Numbered from the stretch's first letter, positions 7,292 to 16,738 are shown. The stretch: 64,000 bases of DNA from Methylobacterium symbioticum (GCF_902141845.1 NZ_CABFPH010000020.1:1-64000), one strand, 5' to 3'. A program made the numbers and translations. Notes: generated from the letters alone by a model not told the origin.

Positions 7292-9172
7292 ATGCCCACG
7301 ACCCCGTCCCACGCCTTCGATGTGATCGTCATCGGCGGTGGCCATGCCGGCGTCGAGGCCGCTGCGGCCGCGGCCCGCTTCGGCGCGCGCACCGCTCTGG
7401 TGACCCATGCCGCCGCCACCATCGGCGCCATGTCGTGCAATCCCGCCATCGGTGGCCTGGGCAAGGGTCATCTCGTGCGCGAGGTCGATGCCCTCGACGG
7501 CCTGATGGGCCGGGTGGCCGATGCCGCCGGCATCCAGTTCCGCCTGCTCAATCGGCGCAAGGGCCCGGCGGTGCGTGGTCCCCGCACACAGGCCGACCGC
7601 AAGCTCTACGCCGCCGCCATGCAGGCGGCGGTGGCCGAGACCGCCGGCCTCCAGGTGATCGAGGCATCCTGCGAGGACCTCCGCGTGGTGGATGGCCGCG
7701 TCGCCGGTGTCCGGCTCGGCGATGGGCGGGAGCTTCGCTGCGGTGCCGCCGTGCTGACCACCGGCACCTTCCTGCGTGGGCTCATCCATATCGGCCCTGT
7801 CCAGGTCCCGGCCGGCCGGGTCGGCGAGGCGCCCGCGATCGGACTCGCCCACACCCTGGACCGGCTCGGCTTCCGCCTCGGCCGGCTGAAGACCGGCACG
7901 CCGCCGCGCCTCGACGGCAGCACCATCGACTGGGCCGCCCTCGAGATGCAGGAGGCCGATGCCGACCCGGTCCCCTTCTCGACGCTGACCGAGCGGATCA
8001 CCACGCCGCAGATCCGCTGCGGCATCACTCGCACGACCCAGGGCGTGCATGATCTGATCCGGGCGAACCTGCACCACTCGCCGATGTATTCCGGCGGCAT
8101 CAGCAGCCGCGGGCCCCGCTACTGCCCCTCCATCGAGGACAAGGTGGTGCGCTTCGGCGACCGCGAGGGGCACCAGATCTTCCTGGAGCCGGAAGGGCTC
8201 GACGACCCGACCGTCTACCCGAACGGGATCTCCACCGCCCTTCCCGAGGCCGTGCAGCACGACCTCGTCGCGCTGATTCCCGGCTTGGCGCGGACACGCA
8301 TCCTGCGACCCGGCTACGCGATCGAGTACGACTACGTCGATCCGCGTGAACTCGACACGGCGTTGCAGGCCAAGCGCCTGCCCGGCCTGTTCCTCGCCGG
8401 CCAGATCAACGGGACGACAGGCTACGAGGAGGCGGCGGCGCAAGGCCTCGTCGCCGGTCTCAATGCGGCGCGCTCCGCGGGCGGCCAGGAGACGGCGCGC
8501 TTCGACCGGGCCGAATCCTATCTCGGCGTGATGATCGACGATCTCGTCACCCACGGGGTGAGCGAGCCCTATCGCATGTTCACCTCGCGCTCGGAGTACC
8601 GGCTCAGCCTGCGCGTCGACAATGCCGATGAGCGGTTGACCCGGCGCGGCCTTGCCCTCGGCTGTGTCGGCGCGCGTCGGGCCACGCATTTCGCAGCCTC
8701 TCAGGCCGAGCTTGCCGCTGCGCGCGCACGGCTCGATGAGTTGAGCCTGACCCCGACTCAGGCGCGCGCCTACGGAATCGAGCTGAACCAGGACGGCATC
8801 CGTCGCAGCGCTTTTCAGCTCCTGTCCTATCCGGAACTCGACTGGGCGCGCCTCTCCGCCGTCTGGCCGGACTTGGCCGAGGTGTCGCCGCGTGTCGCCG
8901 AGCGCCTGCGCACGGATGCCACCTACGCCGTCTATCTCGACCGCCAGCAGGCCGACATCGCCTCCTTCCGGCGGGACGAGGCGGTGCGTCTGCCGGCCCA
9001 TCTCGACTATGGCCGGATCAGCGGCCTCTCGAACGAGATGCGGCTGAAGCTGGAGGCGGTGCGGCCGGGCACGCTCGGGCAGGCGGCCCGCATCGAGGGC
9101 GTGACGCCCGCGGCGCTGACGTTGCTCGCGGCCCATGCCCGGCGCGATAGCCGCGTCGCAGTGAGCGCCTGA
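7292..9172 (+). CDS. mnmG: tRNA modification FAD enzyme MnmG (GidA)
   Basis: FAD/NADH-dependent partner of MnmE in making cmnm5U34. The 626-residue protein has the FAD dinucleotide fold [14 protein letters not shown] at residues about 9-22, AAISC-like [37 protein letters not shown] and the C-terminal domain [15 protein letters not shown]. The length is typical. The start at [11 protein letters not shown] is the one that puts the Rossmann motif at the normal distance; the upstream in-frame extension is Arg-rich. The stop overlaps the rsmG start by one base (TGATG), so the two form an operon with parA and parB. Confidence 0.97.
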   Translation: MPTTPSHAFDVIVIGGGHAGVEAAAAAARFGARTALVTHAAATIGAMSCNPAIGGLGKGHLVREVDALDGLMGRVADAAGIQFRLLNRRKGPAVRGPRTQADRKLYAAAMQAAVAETAGLQVIEASCEDLRVVDGRVAGVRLGDGRELRCGAAVLTTGTFLRGLIHIGPVQVPAGRVGEAPAIGLAHTLDRLGFRLGRLKTGTPPRLDGSTIDWAALEMQEADADPVPFSTLTERITTPQIRCGITRTTQGVHDLIRANLHHSPMYSGGISSRGPRYCPSIEDKVVRFGDREGHQIFLEPEGLDDPTVYPNGISTALPEAVQHDLVALIPGLARTRILRPGYAIEYDYVDPRELDTALQAKRLPGLFLAGQINGTTGYEEAAAQGLVAGLNAARSAGGQETARFDRAESYLGVMIDDLVTHGVSEPYRMFTSRSEYRLSLRVDNADERLTRRGLALGCVGARRATHFAASQAELAAARARLDELSLTPTQARAYGIELNQDGIRRSAFQLLSYPELDWARLSAVWPDLAEVSPRVAERLRTDATYAVYLDRQQADIASFRRDEAVRLPAHLDYGRISGLSNEMRLKLEAVRPGTLGQAARIEGVTPAALTLLAAHARRDSRVAVSA

Positions 9173-9804
9173 TGGCCCGCGATCACGACCGCGACCGGGT
9201 GCTCGCGGAAGCCGGTGTTTCACGTGAAACCGCGGAGCGGCTCGACCTCTATGTCGAGCAGTTGCGGCGCTGGCAATCGGTCAAGAACCTCGTCGGACCG
9301 GCGACCCTCGCCGAGGTCTGGACGCGGCACGTCGCCGATGCTCTCCAACTCCTCACGCTCGCGCCCGATGCGACGCATTGGCTGGATCTTGGCTCCGGCG
9401 CGGGCATCCCGGGATTGATCCTGGCGATCGCCGGCGGCCCGGACATGAGCGTGGATCTCGTCGAGAGCAACGCGCGTAAGTGCGCCTTCCTGTCGGAGGC
9501 TGCGCGCCTGACGGGGGCGAAGGCTCGCATCCATAACGCCCGCATCGAGACGGTGATCGACCGCTTCCAAGGGGTCGAGATCGTCTGCGCGCGCGCACTG
9601 GCGCCCCTCGATCAGCTCCTCGCCTGGACGGAGCCGCTGTTGAAAACCGGCACCACTGGACTGTTTCCGAAGGGTCGCGACGTCGATGCGGAATTGACCC
9701 AGGCCGCCACCCGTTGGACAGTCTCGTACGACCTCGTTCCGAGCCGAACCGAGTCGGCGGCCCGGATCGTCCGCGTCACCGCCCTCGCGCCCGAAAATTC
9801 ATGA
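9172..9804 (+). CDS. rsmG: 16S rRNA (guanine-N7) methyltransferase RsmG (GidB)
   Basis: SAM-dependent methylation of G527 of 16S rRNA. The 210-residue protein shows the class I methyltransferase motif WLDLGSGAGIPGLILAI at about residue 66 and the acidic loop DLVESNARKCAFL, followed by ICARALAPL. The N-terminal GVSRETAERL is encoded in part by a parS sequence, as in other alphaproteobacteria. The gene is coupled at both ends: it overlaps the mnmG stop by one base and the parA start by four (ATGA). Loss of RsmG is known to give low-level streptomycin resistance in other bacteria. Confidence 0.95.
   Translation: MARDHDRDRVLAEAGVSRETAERLDLYVEQLRRWQSVKNLVGPATLAEVWTRHVADALQLLTLAPDATHWLDLGSGAGIPGLILAIAGGPDMSVDLVESNARKCAFLSEAARLTGAKARIHNARIETVIDRFQGVEIVCARALAPLDQLLAWTEPLLKTGTTGLFPKGRDVDAELTQAATRWTVSYDLVPSRTESAARIVRVTALAPENS
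9216..9231. other. parS: Second parS site, inside the rsmG coding sequence
   Basis: TGTTTCACGTGAAACC matches the ParB consensus at 15 of 16 positions (only the last base differs). It encodes VSRET within the RsmG N-terminus, so the site is constrained both as protein and as DNA. It lies 2.3 kb from the perfect site at 6.89 kb. Confidence 0.88.
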
Positions 9805-10658
9805 CAAGCGACGCCCCTCCCCCGCCGGTCGAACCGGCGCCGTCAGCCGTGACCAAGCGGCCGTTGCGGATCCTCGCGTTGGCCAATCAGAAGGGTGGCG
9901 TCGGCAAGACGACCACCGCGATCAATCTCGGCACCGCGCTCGCCGCCATCGGCGAGCAAGTGCTGGTGATCGACCTCGACCCCCAGGGCAACGCCTCGAC
10001 GGGCCTCGGCATCGACCGGCGCCAGCGCCACGTCTCGACCTACGAGGTGATGGCCGGCGAGGCGCGCCTCGCCCAGGCCGTGATCCCCACGGCGGTGCCG
10101 CGCCTCTCGATCGCCCCCTCGACCATGGATCTGCTCGGCCTCGAACTGGAGATGGCGTCGAGCCCCGACCGGGCCCACCGCCTGCGCAACGTTCTCAAGG
10201 ATGTCACCACCGCGCCCGAGACCGCGGGGATCACCTACGTCCTGATCGACTGCCCGCCCTCGCTCAACCTCCTCACCATCAACGCGCTGGCCGCCTCCGA
10301 TGCGGTGCTGGTGCCGCTGCAATGCGAGTTCTTCGCCCTCGAAGGCTTGAGCCAGCTCCTGCGCACGGTCGAGCAGGTGCGCAGTGCCCTCAATCCGCGC
10401 CTGACGATCCAGGGCATCGTGCTGACGATGTTCGATCCGCGCAACAACCTGTCGAATCAGGTCGTGGCGGATGTGCGCAGCTTCATGGGCGAGAAGGTCT
10501 ACGAGACCATGATCCCGCGCAACGTACGGATCTCCGAGGCGCCCTCGCACGGTAAGCCGGCGCTGCTCTACGATCTGAAATGCGCCGGCAGTCAGGCCTA
10601 TCTCAGGCTCGCCTCCGAGGTGATCCGCCGCGAGGGGCGTGTCCCGGAAGCGGCCTGA
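9801..10658 (+). CDS. parA: Chromosome partitioning ATPase ParA
   Basis: Deviant Walker ATPase that forms the nucleoid gradient pulling ParB-parS complexes apart. The 285-residue protein carries LANQKGGVGKTTTAINL (deviant Walker A with the signature lysine, about residues 30-46), DLDPQGNAS (Walker A'), YVLIDCPPSLN (Walker B) and the C-terminal NVRISEAPSHGKPALLYD of chromosomal ParA/Soj. The ATG overlaps the rsmG stop (ATGA). The short Pro-rich N-terminus lacks a helix-turn-helix, which fits the chromosomal (type Ib-like) form rather than a plasmid type Ia ParA. Confidence 0.97.
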   Translation: MTSDAPPPPVEPAPSAVTKRPLRILALANQKGGVGKTTTAINLGTALAAIGEQVLVIDLDPQGNASTGLGIDRRQRHVSTYEVMAGEARLAQAVIPTAVPRLSIAPSTMDLLGLELEMASSPDRAHRLRNVLKDVTTAPETAGITYVLIDCPPSLNLLTINALAASDAVLVPLQCEFFALEGLSQLLRTVEQVRSALNPRLTIQGIVLTMFDPRNNLSNQVVADVRSFMGEKVYETMIPRNVRISEAPSHGKPALLYDLKCAGSQAYLRLASEVIRREGRVPEAA

Positions 10659-10715
10659 TCGGTCATCCGGGTGGGAAACAGGGTTCGAGACGTGTTGCGT
10701 AGCAAGGTGGACGGT

Positions 10716-11627
10716 ATGGCGGATGAGGCACCACGGCCTCGGCTGGGGCGCGGGCTCGCAGCCCTGATCGGCGATTTCGGGGATGCCGCGCCCGCGGGCG
10801 ACAAGGCGCCCGCGCCGCAGCGCAAGGTGGCGGTGGAGTTCCTGCGCCCCAACCCGCGCAACCCGCGCCGCCGCTTCGTCGAGACCGATCTCGAGGAGCT
10901 CACGGCCTCGATCAAGGCCCGCGGCCTGATCCAGCCGATCGTGGCACGTCCCCTCCCCGACGTGCCGGGCGCCTTCGAGATCGTGGCGGGCGAGCGCCGC
11001 TGGCGGGCCGCCCAACGGGCCGGGCTCGACGAAGTGCCGGTGGTGGTGGTCGAGATCGACGACCGCGCCTCTCTCGAATTCGCGATCCTCGAGAACGTCC
11101 AGCGCACCGACCTCAACGCCATCGAGGAAGCCGCCGGCTACGAGCGGCTGATGAGCGAGTTCGCCTATACCCAGCGCGAGCTGGCCGAGATCCTGGGCAA
11201 GAGCCGCAGCCATCTCGCCAATACCCTGCGCCTGCTCAACCTGCCCCCCGCCGTGCAGGACCGGGTGATCGCAGGCGAGATCACGGCCGGCCATGCCCGG
11301 GCGCTGCTCGCCGTGCGCGACCCCGAGGCCGTCGGGCGCCGCATCGTGGAGGAGGGGCTGTCGGTCCGGGAGGTCGAGGCCTTGGCCGCCGCCGAGGTTC
11401 CGGAGACCGAGGGCCCCCGCCCCGGCCGCCCTCGGAGCAGCGCCGAGCGGAGCGAGGAGACGCGCAGCCTGGAGCGCCGGATGGCCCGCGCCCTTGGCGT
11501 CGGCGTCAGCCTCAAGGCGAAGAACCCGAACGAGGGCGAGATCCGCATCCGCTACCAGACGGCCCAGGAGCTTGACGACCTGTGCCGACGCTTCCGCGTC
11601 TCGGACGAAGAGTTCGACAACGGCTGA
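10716..11627 (+). CDS. parB: Chromosome partitioning CTPase/DNA-binding protein ParB
   Basis: Binds parS and spreads as a CTP-dependent clamp. From the preferred ATG it has 303 residues: an N-terminal PRLGRGLAALIGD ParA-interaction segment, the ParB/Srx domain with the arginine patch GERRWRAAQ and ENVQRTDLNAIEEA, the helix-turn-helix TQRELAEILGKSRSHLANTLRLL that reads parS, a disordered linker rich in Pro/Arg/Ser, and a dimerisation tail. The ATG is preceded by AAGGTGG; an upstream in-frame GTG would add 15 residues and is less likely. The gap after parA is only 57 bp. Confidence 0.96.
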   Translation: MADEAPRPRLGRGLAALIGDFGDAAPAGDKAPAPQRKVAVEFLRPNPRNPRRRFVETDLEELTASIKARGLIQPIVARPLPDVPGAFEIVAGERRWRAAQRAGLDEVPVVVVEIDDRASLEFAILENVQRTDLNAIEEAAGYERLMSEFAYTQRELAEILGKSRSHLANTLRLLNLPPAVQDRVIAGEITAGHARALLAVRDPEAVGRRIVEEGLSVREVEALAAAEVPETEGPRPGRPRSSAERSEETRSLERRMARALGVGVSLKAKNPNEGEIRIRYQTAQELDDLCRRFRVSDEEFDNG

Positions 11628-11629
11628 TC

Positions 11630-11670
11630 CCGGGCTCCGCCCGGACCCGCGAGAGGGATGATCCCTCTCG
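11630..11670. terminator. GC-rich double hairpin between convergent parB and holA
   Basis: Two perfect hairpins sit back to back: CCGGGC-TCC-GCCCGG, then CGAGAGGGA-TGA-TCCCTCTCG. They fill the 54-bp gap between converging genes, which suggests a bidirectional terminator, but neither has a T-tract. The same 15-bp first hairpin recurs at 16.79 kb and a close relative of the second at 34.03 kb, so this is also a member of a dispersed repeat family. Confidence 0.6.
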
Positions 11671-11681
11671 ACACCCCGGTC

Positions 11682-12713
11682 TCAGGCTCCGCGCCGCGCG
11701 GCCTCCGCAGCGATGCGCAGGAGTGCGGCCGAGGCATGGGCATGGGCGAGGCTCGGCTCGGCGCGGCGGCAGGCCAGCACCGCCTCCTGAAGGATCTGCA
11801 CCGCCTGGCGCAGGGCCGCCGGGCTCCAGCGGGCGAGCTGCGCCTCGACGCTGCTCTTGCGCCGGAAATGCAGGCCGCGCCAACTCGCCACCAGCAGGCT
11901 CGGGCTCTTATCCGGCCCCTCCAGCCGGCTGGTCAGCAATTGCAGGGCGTGGCGTAGGGCGGAGCCCAGCATCATCGAGGGGTCCAGCCCCTCGTGCCGG
12001 AAGCGGCGATAGTCGCGCTCCACCTCCCCCGCCCGTCCGGCGAACGCGGCGTCGATCAGCGTGGTGAGCACGCTCGGCGCCACGTCGCTCACCACGGCCT
12101 CCACGTCGTCGAGGCCGACACTGCCGCGATCCTTCGCGTAGAGGGCGAGCTTCTCGATCTCCGAGAGGCTGGCGCGCCGATCGCCGCCCAGGCTCTGGCT
12201 CAGCATCTCGCGGGCCTCGCGCGCGATGCGCAGGCCGTGTTCCTGCAGCGTCCGGTCGATCAGCTCGCCGAGCGCCCGCTCGTCATCCGGGTAGCAGGGA
12301 ATGGCGAGCGCCTTGGGCGAGCGCTCGCACAGGGTGCGCAGGGGCGCCGATTTCGCGAGGTCGCCCGCCTCCACCACGATGCGCGTGCCCGAGACCTCGG
12401 CCTTCAGCACCGCCTCGACGGCGGGCGCGTAGTTACGGCTGCCGGGACGGACCCAGATCGCGCGCTTGTCCCCGAACAGGCCGACCGTACCCGCCTCGTC
12501 CACCAGCCGTCCGGGATCGCCGGCCAAGGCGTCGCCGTCGATCTTCGCCAGCGCGAACGGGTCGCCCGGATCCGTGACGAAACTCTCGGCAAGCCGTTTG
12601 GCCCGTTCCGTGACGAGCCCGGTATCGGGCCCATAAACGAGGATCACCGGGATGCGGGGGTCGGGGCCGCGGCGGATCAGGCCTTCCGCTTCGTGCGCCT
12701 TGACCGCCGTCAC
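11682..12713 (-). CDS. holA: DNA polymerase III delta subunit (clamp loader)
   Basis: The delta subunit opens the beta clamp during loading at the replication fork. The 343-residue frame from a GTG start begins VTAVKAHEAEGLIRR and shows the HolA N-domain IPVILVYGPDTGLVTERAKRLAE, a degenerate non-ATP-binding AAA-like fold, FGDKRAIWVR, and a C-terminal SLLVASWRGLHFRRKSSVEAQL collar region. It begins 10 bp after lptE, on the same strand, the usual lptE-holA pair. In many relatives leuS precedes lptE, but here leuS is 9 kb away on the other strand. Longer in-frame starts reach into lptE and were rejected. Confidence 0.9.
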   Translation of the reverse strand: MTAVKAHEAEGLIRRGPDPRIPVILVYGPDTGLVTERAKRLAESFVTDPGDPFALAKIDGDALAGDPGRLVDEAGTVGLFGDKRAIWVRPGSRNYAPAVEAVLKAEVSGTRIVVEAGDLAKSAPLRTLCERSPKALAIPCYPDDERALGELIDRTLQEHGLRIAREAREMLSQSLGGDRRASLSEIEKLALYAKDRGSVGLDDVEAVVSDVAPSVLTTLIDAAFAGRAGEVERDYRRFRHEGLDPSMMLGSALRHALQLLTSRLEGPDKSPSLLVASWRGLHFRRKSSVEAQLARWSPAALRQAVQILQEAVLACRRAEPSLAHAHASAALLRIAAEAARRGA

Positions 12714-12723
12714 GCGCCCTGCC

Positions 12724-13290
12724 CTACGGCCGCGCCACGAGGACCGAGGCGATGCGGGTCTTGATCTGCTCGGACAGAACCTTGGCGAGGCGGATCTCGG
12801 CGTCGCGCGCCGCCCGCTGGCTGGCGAAGCGCTGCACCGAGCGGTCATAGGTCGCCGTCGAGGTCGCGACCCCCTCGGTGATCACCTTGGTTCCGTCGAG
12901 GTTCTCCAGGCTGTAGCGGATGGTGCCGACGAGGGTGCCGGCCTCGGCGCGGCCGGTCTGCGTCGAGACGATCGGCGTCTGCACCACCTCGCTGCCCTGC
13001 AGCTTCAGGCGGTAGCGCTTCGGCGCGGGCTGGCCGGAGCCGTCGAGATCGAAGATCAGCTCGCTGCGCAGGTAATGCCCGAGCCGCTCCTGACCCTGGG
13101 CGGTGTTGACGTCGTCGACCTGGATCGAGGCGAGCAGGGCGGCCATCGATTCGCCCGAGGCGGTCGGCCCGTAGAGGGGCCGGAAACAGGCCGACAGGCC
13201 GAGCGCCAGAGCGGCGACGCCGGCAAGCCTGCCCGCGGCCCGGAGACCGTATCCTGCCCGCTGCCTCATCCGTGCCTGTCCCAGACGCAT
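12724..13290 (-). CDS. lptE: LptE-type LPS-assembly lipoprotein
   Basis: Outer-membrane lipoprotein plug of the LptD/E translocon. The protein (188 residues from the first ATG, 181 from the second at 13269) has an Arg-containing N-terminus, a hydrophobic stretch LAGVAALALGLSAC giving a lipobox (LSAC), then CFRPLYGPT, the standard start of mature alphaproteobacterial LptE. A VQTPIVSTQTGR segment and an Arg-rich C-terminal helix follow. The two ATG candidates cannot be separated by ribosome-site quality. Pairing with holA supports the call; lptA/lptC at the left edge belong to the same pathway. Confidence 0.85.
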   Translation of the reverse strand: MRLGQARMRQRAGYGLRAAGRLAGVAALALGLSACFRPLYGPTASGESMAALLASIQVDDVNTAQGQERLGHYLRSELIFDLDGSGQPAPKRYRLKLQGSEVVQTPIVSTQTGRAEAGTLVGTIRYSLENLDGTKVITEGVATSTATYDRSVQRFASQRAARDAEIRLAKVLSEQIKTRIASVLVARP

Positions 13291-13414
13291 CCCGATCCGC
13301 TCTTTACGCGCGCGGCGATGCCCGCGCCATCAGCATGAGGCACAGGGGTTACGATTTCTCTGCGGCAGGAGCGTGGTGAAGGGCAGGGTGATCCGCCGTG
13401 GATAACCCCCTCCC

Positions 13415-15616
13415 CTACCACCGGTAGATCAGGCTGCCGATCACCGTCGCGGGTGCGCCGCGATAGCAGAAGCCGGCCTGGCAGTTGGTGTAGTCCCGGT
13501 CGAAGATGTTGAAGGCGTTCACCTGGGCGCGGAAGCCTTTGTACTTCGGGTCGAGGGCCGCGAAATCGTAGGCGATCAGGGCGTCGAACAGGGTCACGGT
13601 GGGATTGCGGACCGTGTTCTCATCGTCGGCGAAGCTCGGGCCCGCGTAGCGCACGCCGCCGCCGATGGTCAGACCGGCGAGCGGGGAGGAGGGCGGGAAC
13701 AGGTAGGTCGCGAAGGCCTTGAAGCTGTCGCCCGGGATGCCGGAGAGCGCGTTGCCGTCGATCGGCTGGCCGGTCACCAGCGAGGTCTGGCGGGTGAAGC
13801 GGAAGTCGAGATGGGTGTAGGCCAGCGTCAGGTTGGTGCCGGGCGCGAGATTGGCGATCAGCTCGGCCTCGAAGCCCGTCGAGCGCACCGAGCCGGTGGC
13901 GACCTGATTGGCGATGTTGTTCGGGTCCTGGCGCAGGATGCTGGTCTGGCGGATGTCGAAGCCGGCAAACGCGGCGGTGATGTTGGTGCCGGGGATCGCG
14001 TATTTCACGCCGGCCTCGATCTGCTCGCCGGTCGCGGGCTTGAAGGCCCGCCCGTTCACGTCGGCGCCGACCTGGGGCGTGAAGGTGGTGGCGTAGCTCG
14101 CATAGGGCACCATGCCGGGCGCCAGGGTGTAGTTCAGGCCGACGCGGCCGGTGAAGGCGCTGTCGTTCTGCGTCGTCGGCGTGCCGAGCGCGCCCGGCGT
14201 ACCGCTCGCCGACCGCTGCGAGACCCAGTCCTGCCGCCCGGTGAGCGTGAGCACGAAGCGGTCGAATTTCGCCTGCTCCTGCAGGTAGAGACCGAGCTGG
14301 TCCTGGGACTGATCGACCGCCAGCGACAGGGCCGGCTTCGGGATGAACTGTCGGCCGTAATTGAGGGTCGCGATGTCGAGGTCAGGCGCCGTGCCGAAGC
14401 CGCCGAGCCGCTTCCAGTCGTAGTGCTGGTAGTCGAGACCGCCGAGCAGGGTGTGCGCCACCGGGCCGGTGACGACGTGGCCCTCGAGCTGGTTGTCGAT
14501 GGCGACCGAATTCAGGTCCTCGATGAACAGGCCGGTGGAGCGCTGCGCCCGCAGGCCGGTGACCCCATCGATCTGCACATAGGGGAAATCGCCGTTGACG
14601 CCGTAGTAGCGGAAGTTCTGGCGGAAGATCAGGTCCGGGGTGAATTTGTGCTCGAAGGCGTAGCCGACGCGGTACTGCTGCTGCGTGAAGGCGTTGAAGG
14701 CGCCATCGCCCTGATACAGGCGCGACACCACGAAGCCGGGGAAGTTGTAGAACGCCGAGGTACCGAGCAGCTTCGAGCGCTGGAATTCGGTGAGCAGGGT
14801 GAAGCTGGTATCGGCCGAGGGCCTCCAGGTGAAGGCGGGCGCGATGTTGACGCGGTCGTCCGTGGCGCCGGGCAGGAAGGTGTCGGACTGGCGCACGATG
14901 CCGGTGAGCCGGTAGGCCATCGTGCCGTCCGAGCCCTCGACCGGCCCCCCGAGGTCGAAATTGCCCTGGTAGCGGTCGTAGTTGCCCGCCTGGAGCCAGA
15001 TTTCACCGAACTGGGCGAAGACCGGCCGCTTCGTGGTCACGTCGACGATGCCGCCCGGCGAGCCGAGGCCGTAGAGGCCCGAGGCCGGCCCGCGCAGGAT
15101 GGTCAGCGCCTCCGTGCCGTAGGGCTCGATGCGGGGCACCGCGAGGCCGACAGCGGATTGCCGCAGGCCGTCCCGGAACACCCCGTCATAGGTCGCCGAG
15201 AAGCCCCGGATGTAGAAGGCATCGAAGCGCGGATCGAAGCCGAACACGTCCGTCGAGGTGCCGGGCGCGTAGGCCAGCGCCTGGTTGAGATCCTGCACGT
15301 TGCGGTCGTTGAGCTGCTCGCGCGTGACCACCGTGACCGACTGCGGCGTCTCGATCAGCGGCGTGTTGGTCTTGGTCGCGGTCGGACTGGCCTTGGCCGT
15401 GTAGCCGACCACGCCGCTCGGACCGCCACCGCCGCCGCTCGTCGCCGCGCTGTCTCCGCCGATCGCGCCACCCCCGCCGCTCGCTCCGGCGGCAGGCGCG
15501 GCCGGGCGCGTCGCCTCCACCGAGATCTGGTCGAGCTGGACGTTCGCCTGCTGGGCGAGAGCCGGCCCTGTGGCCATGAGCGAGGCGAAGGCGGTGAGGC
15601 GGACGGTGATCGACAT
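13415..15616 (-). CDS. TonB-dependent siderophore receptor (FhuA/FpvA type)
   Basis: Outer-membrane gated channel that imports ferric siderophores using TonB energy. The 733-residue protein has a signal peptide ending ALAQQ, a TonB-box-like region, and a Gly/Ser-rich linker (about 44-70). The plug domain includes TPQSVTVVTREQLNDRNVQDL and LRGPASGLYGLGSPGGIVDVTTKRP, and a 22-strand barrel ends in an aromatic-terminated strand (SLIYRW). PEIEP-like and GLRQS segments place it in the siderophore-receptor class, but the ligand cannot be told. No tonB, permease or siderophore genes are adjacent. An AT-rich palindrome overlaps a candidate -10 upstream, suggesting repression, plausibly by iron. Confidence 0.92.
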   Translation of the reverse strand: MSITVRLTAFASLMATGPALAQQANVQLDQISVEATRPAAPAAGASGGGGAIGGDSAATSGGGGGPSGVVGYTAKASPTATKTNTPLIETPQSVTVVTREQLNDRNVQDLNQALAYAPGTSTDVFGFDPRFDAFYIRGFSATYDGVFRDGLRQSAVGLAVPRIEPYGTEALTILRGPASGLYGLGSPGGIVDVTTKRPVFAQFGEIWLQAGNYDRYQGNFDLGGPVEGSDGTMAYRLTGIVRQSDTFLPGATDDRVNIAPAFTWRPSADTSFTLLTEFQRSKLLGTSAFYNFPGFVVSRLYQGDGAFNAFTQQQYRVGYAFEHKFTPDLIFRQNFRYYGVNGDFPYVQIDGVTGLRAQRSTGLFIEDLNSVAIDNQLEGHVVTGPVAHTLLGGLDYQHYDWKRLGGFGTAPDLDIATLNYGRQFIPKPALSLAVDQSQDQLGLYLQEQAKFDRFVLTLTGRQDWVSQRSASGTPGALGTPTTQNDSAFTGRVGLNYTLAPGMVPYASYATTFTPQVGADVNGRAFKPATGEQIEAGVKYAIPGTNITAAFAGFDIRQTSILRQDPNNIANQVATGSVRSTGFEAELIANLAPGTNLTLAYTHLDFRFTRQTSLVTGQPIDGNALSGIPGDSFKAFATYLFPPSSPLAGLTIGGGVRYAGPSFADDENTVRNPTVTLFDALIAYDFAALDPKYKGFRAQVNAFNIFDRDYTNCQAGFCYRGAPATVIGSLIYRW

Positions 15617-15685
15617 GGGGTTCCCGGGCTCGCGCGGAGCCCAAGGGATGACCGGTCATGCCGGCGTGATCAACCCGAAAATGTG

Positions 15686-15714
15686 TTATGAATCATACAC
15701 TTAGAAGGGTTCAA
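15686..15714 (-). promoter_or_regulatory. Candidate promoter and overlapping palindromic operator of the TonB receptor gene
   Basis: On the minus strand TTGAAC is followed after 17 bases by TCATAA. The palindrome TATGA-T-TCATA (15688-15698) covers the proposed -10 element, the classic position for a repressor site. This AT-rich island is conspicuous in the GC-rich surroundings. Regulation by iron is inferred from the gene controlled, not from a recognised Fur, Irr or RirA consensus. Confidence 0.35.
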
Positions 15715-16586
15715 AATTGCAGCGCCGGCTCCTTCAGGGCGTTGCTCTCGCGAGTGCAGAGGGCCGCCTCGGGGGGCGGCCCCTTGCCGTCGAGCACCTT
15801 GGCAAGCTCGGCCCTGGCCTTGTCCATGTCGGCCCGGAACCCGGCATCGCCCATCAGCGCCGCGAAGATCGCCGAGCCGTTGGTGCGCCCAGCGGCGACG
15901 TCGGTCAGCCAATGCACGCCGCAGATGATGCGGCTCTCGCCATAGGCCCGGCCGCGGGCGAGGATCACGGTGGCCTTCTCCGGCACCAGGGCGGCCATCA
16001 TCAGCGCGTAGGCCCAGCCCTGCGTCGCATGGCCGGACGGGTAGCTGAAGCTGTCGGCGAGCTGCTGGGTCCGCTGCACGCAGATCGGCGCCTCGTTGCC
16101 GACGAAGGGACGCAGGCGCCGGTAATGCAGCTTGGGCCCGCGCGTCGCGCGGGCGATGTCGAGGCGGGCCCGGTCGAACAGGGTGATCACCGCCGGCACG
16201 CGGGTCTGGTCGATCCGGGTGCCGAGCACGCAGGCATAGGTGTCGAGGATCGCCGCCGCGCCCTCGGCCACATCGCTGGAGGCCAGCTCCCAGCGCGCGC
16301 TGCCGCGTAGCGCCCGGGTATTGGTGAAGGCGGCCCGGTCCGCGTTGTCGAGGGGGGAGTGGCTGGCGGGCGGCGGCGACAGGATCTGCACCGTATCCGG
16401 CGCGGCGGCCTCGCTCAGATAGGGCTTCACCGCGGGTTTGCCGGGCTTCAGCGTGTCTGCCCCGACGGAGGGCGCTGCGGTCTCGGGCGGAGCCGCGGGC
16501 TTGGGCTGGATCGCCTGGGCCAGGGCCGGGGCAGCGCCGAGCACCGTCACGGTCAGCAGCGCGGACAGGAGAGGCAGGCGGGGCAT
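15711..16586 (-). CDS. Class A nonspecific acid phosphatase (PAP2 superfamily)
   Basis: Secreted or periplasmic phosphomonoesterase of the PhoN type. The 291-residue protein starts with a signal peptide (LPLLSALLTVTVLGAAPALAQ) and a Pro-rich spacer. The catalytic triplet of the PAP2 family follows: KLHYRRLRPFV (equivalent of KxxxxxxRP), SYPSGHATQGWAYAL (PSGH) and SRIICGVHWLTDVAAGR (SRxxxxxHxxxD). Two Cys pairs fit a periplasmic location. It lies 94 bp upstream of the TonB-receptor gene on the same strand, so joint transcription is possible although a separate promoter is seen between them. Alternative upstream starts add an unlikely 48 residues. Confidence 0.87.
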   Translation of the reverse strand: MPRLPLLSALLTVTVLGAAPALAQAIQPKPAAPPETAAPSVGADTLKPGKPAVKPYLSEAAAPDTVQILSPPPASHSPLDNADRAAFTNTRALRGSARWELASSDVAEGAAAILDTYACVLGTRIDQTRVPAVITLFDRARLDIARATRGPKLHYRRLRPFVGNEAPICVQRTQQLADSFSYPSGHATQGWAYALMMAALVPEKATVILARGRAYGESRIICGVHWLTDVAAGRTNGSAIFAALMGDAGFRADMDKARAELAKVLDGKGPPPEAALCTRESNALKEPALQF

Positions 16587-16738
16587 CGGACTCCGAAGGG
16601 GCTCACGATCCTGTGATTCGAATGAGAATAGGTCTCGTTCTGCGACGCGCCTATGGCGGCACGCGCTGGAGCGGCCTGTTCCAGCGAATTCCTGATACAA
16701 AGCGACCCGATTTTCGCGCGCAAGCCCCAATGCGGAGA

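Noticed and set aside
7187..9223. Long minus-strand frame opposite mnmG
   Set aside because: Entirely antisense to MnmG, no domain, no ribosome site; a shadow.
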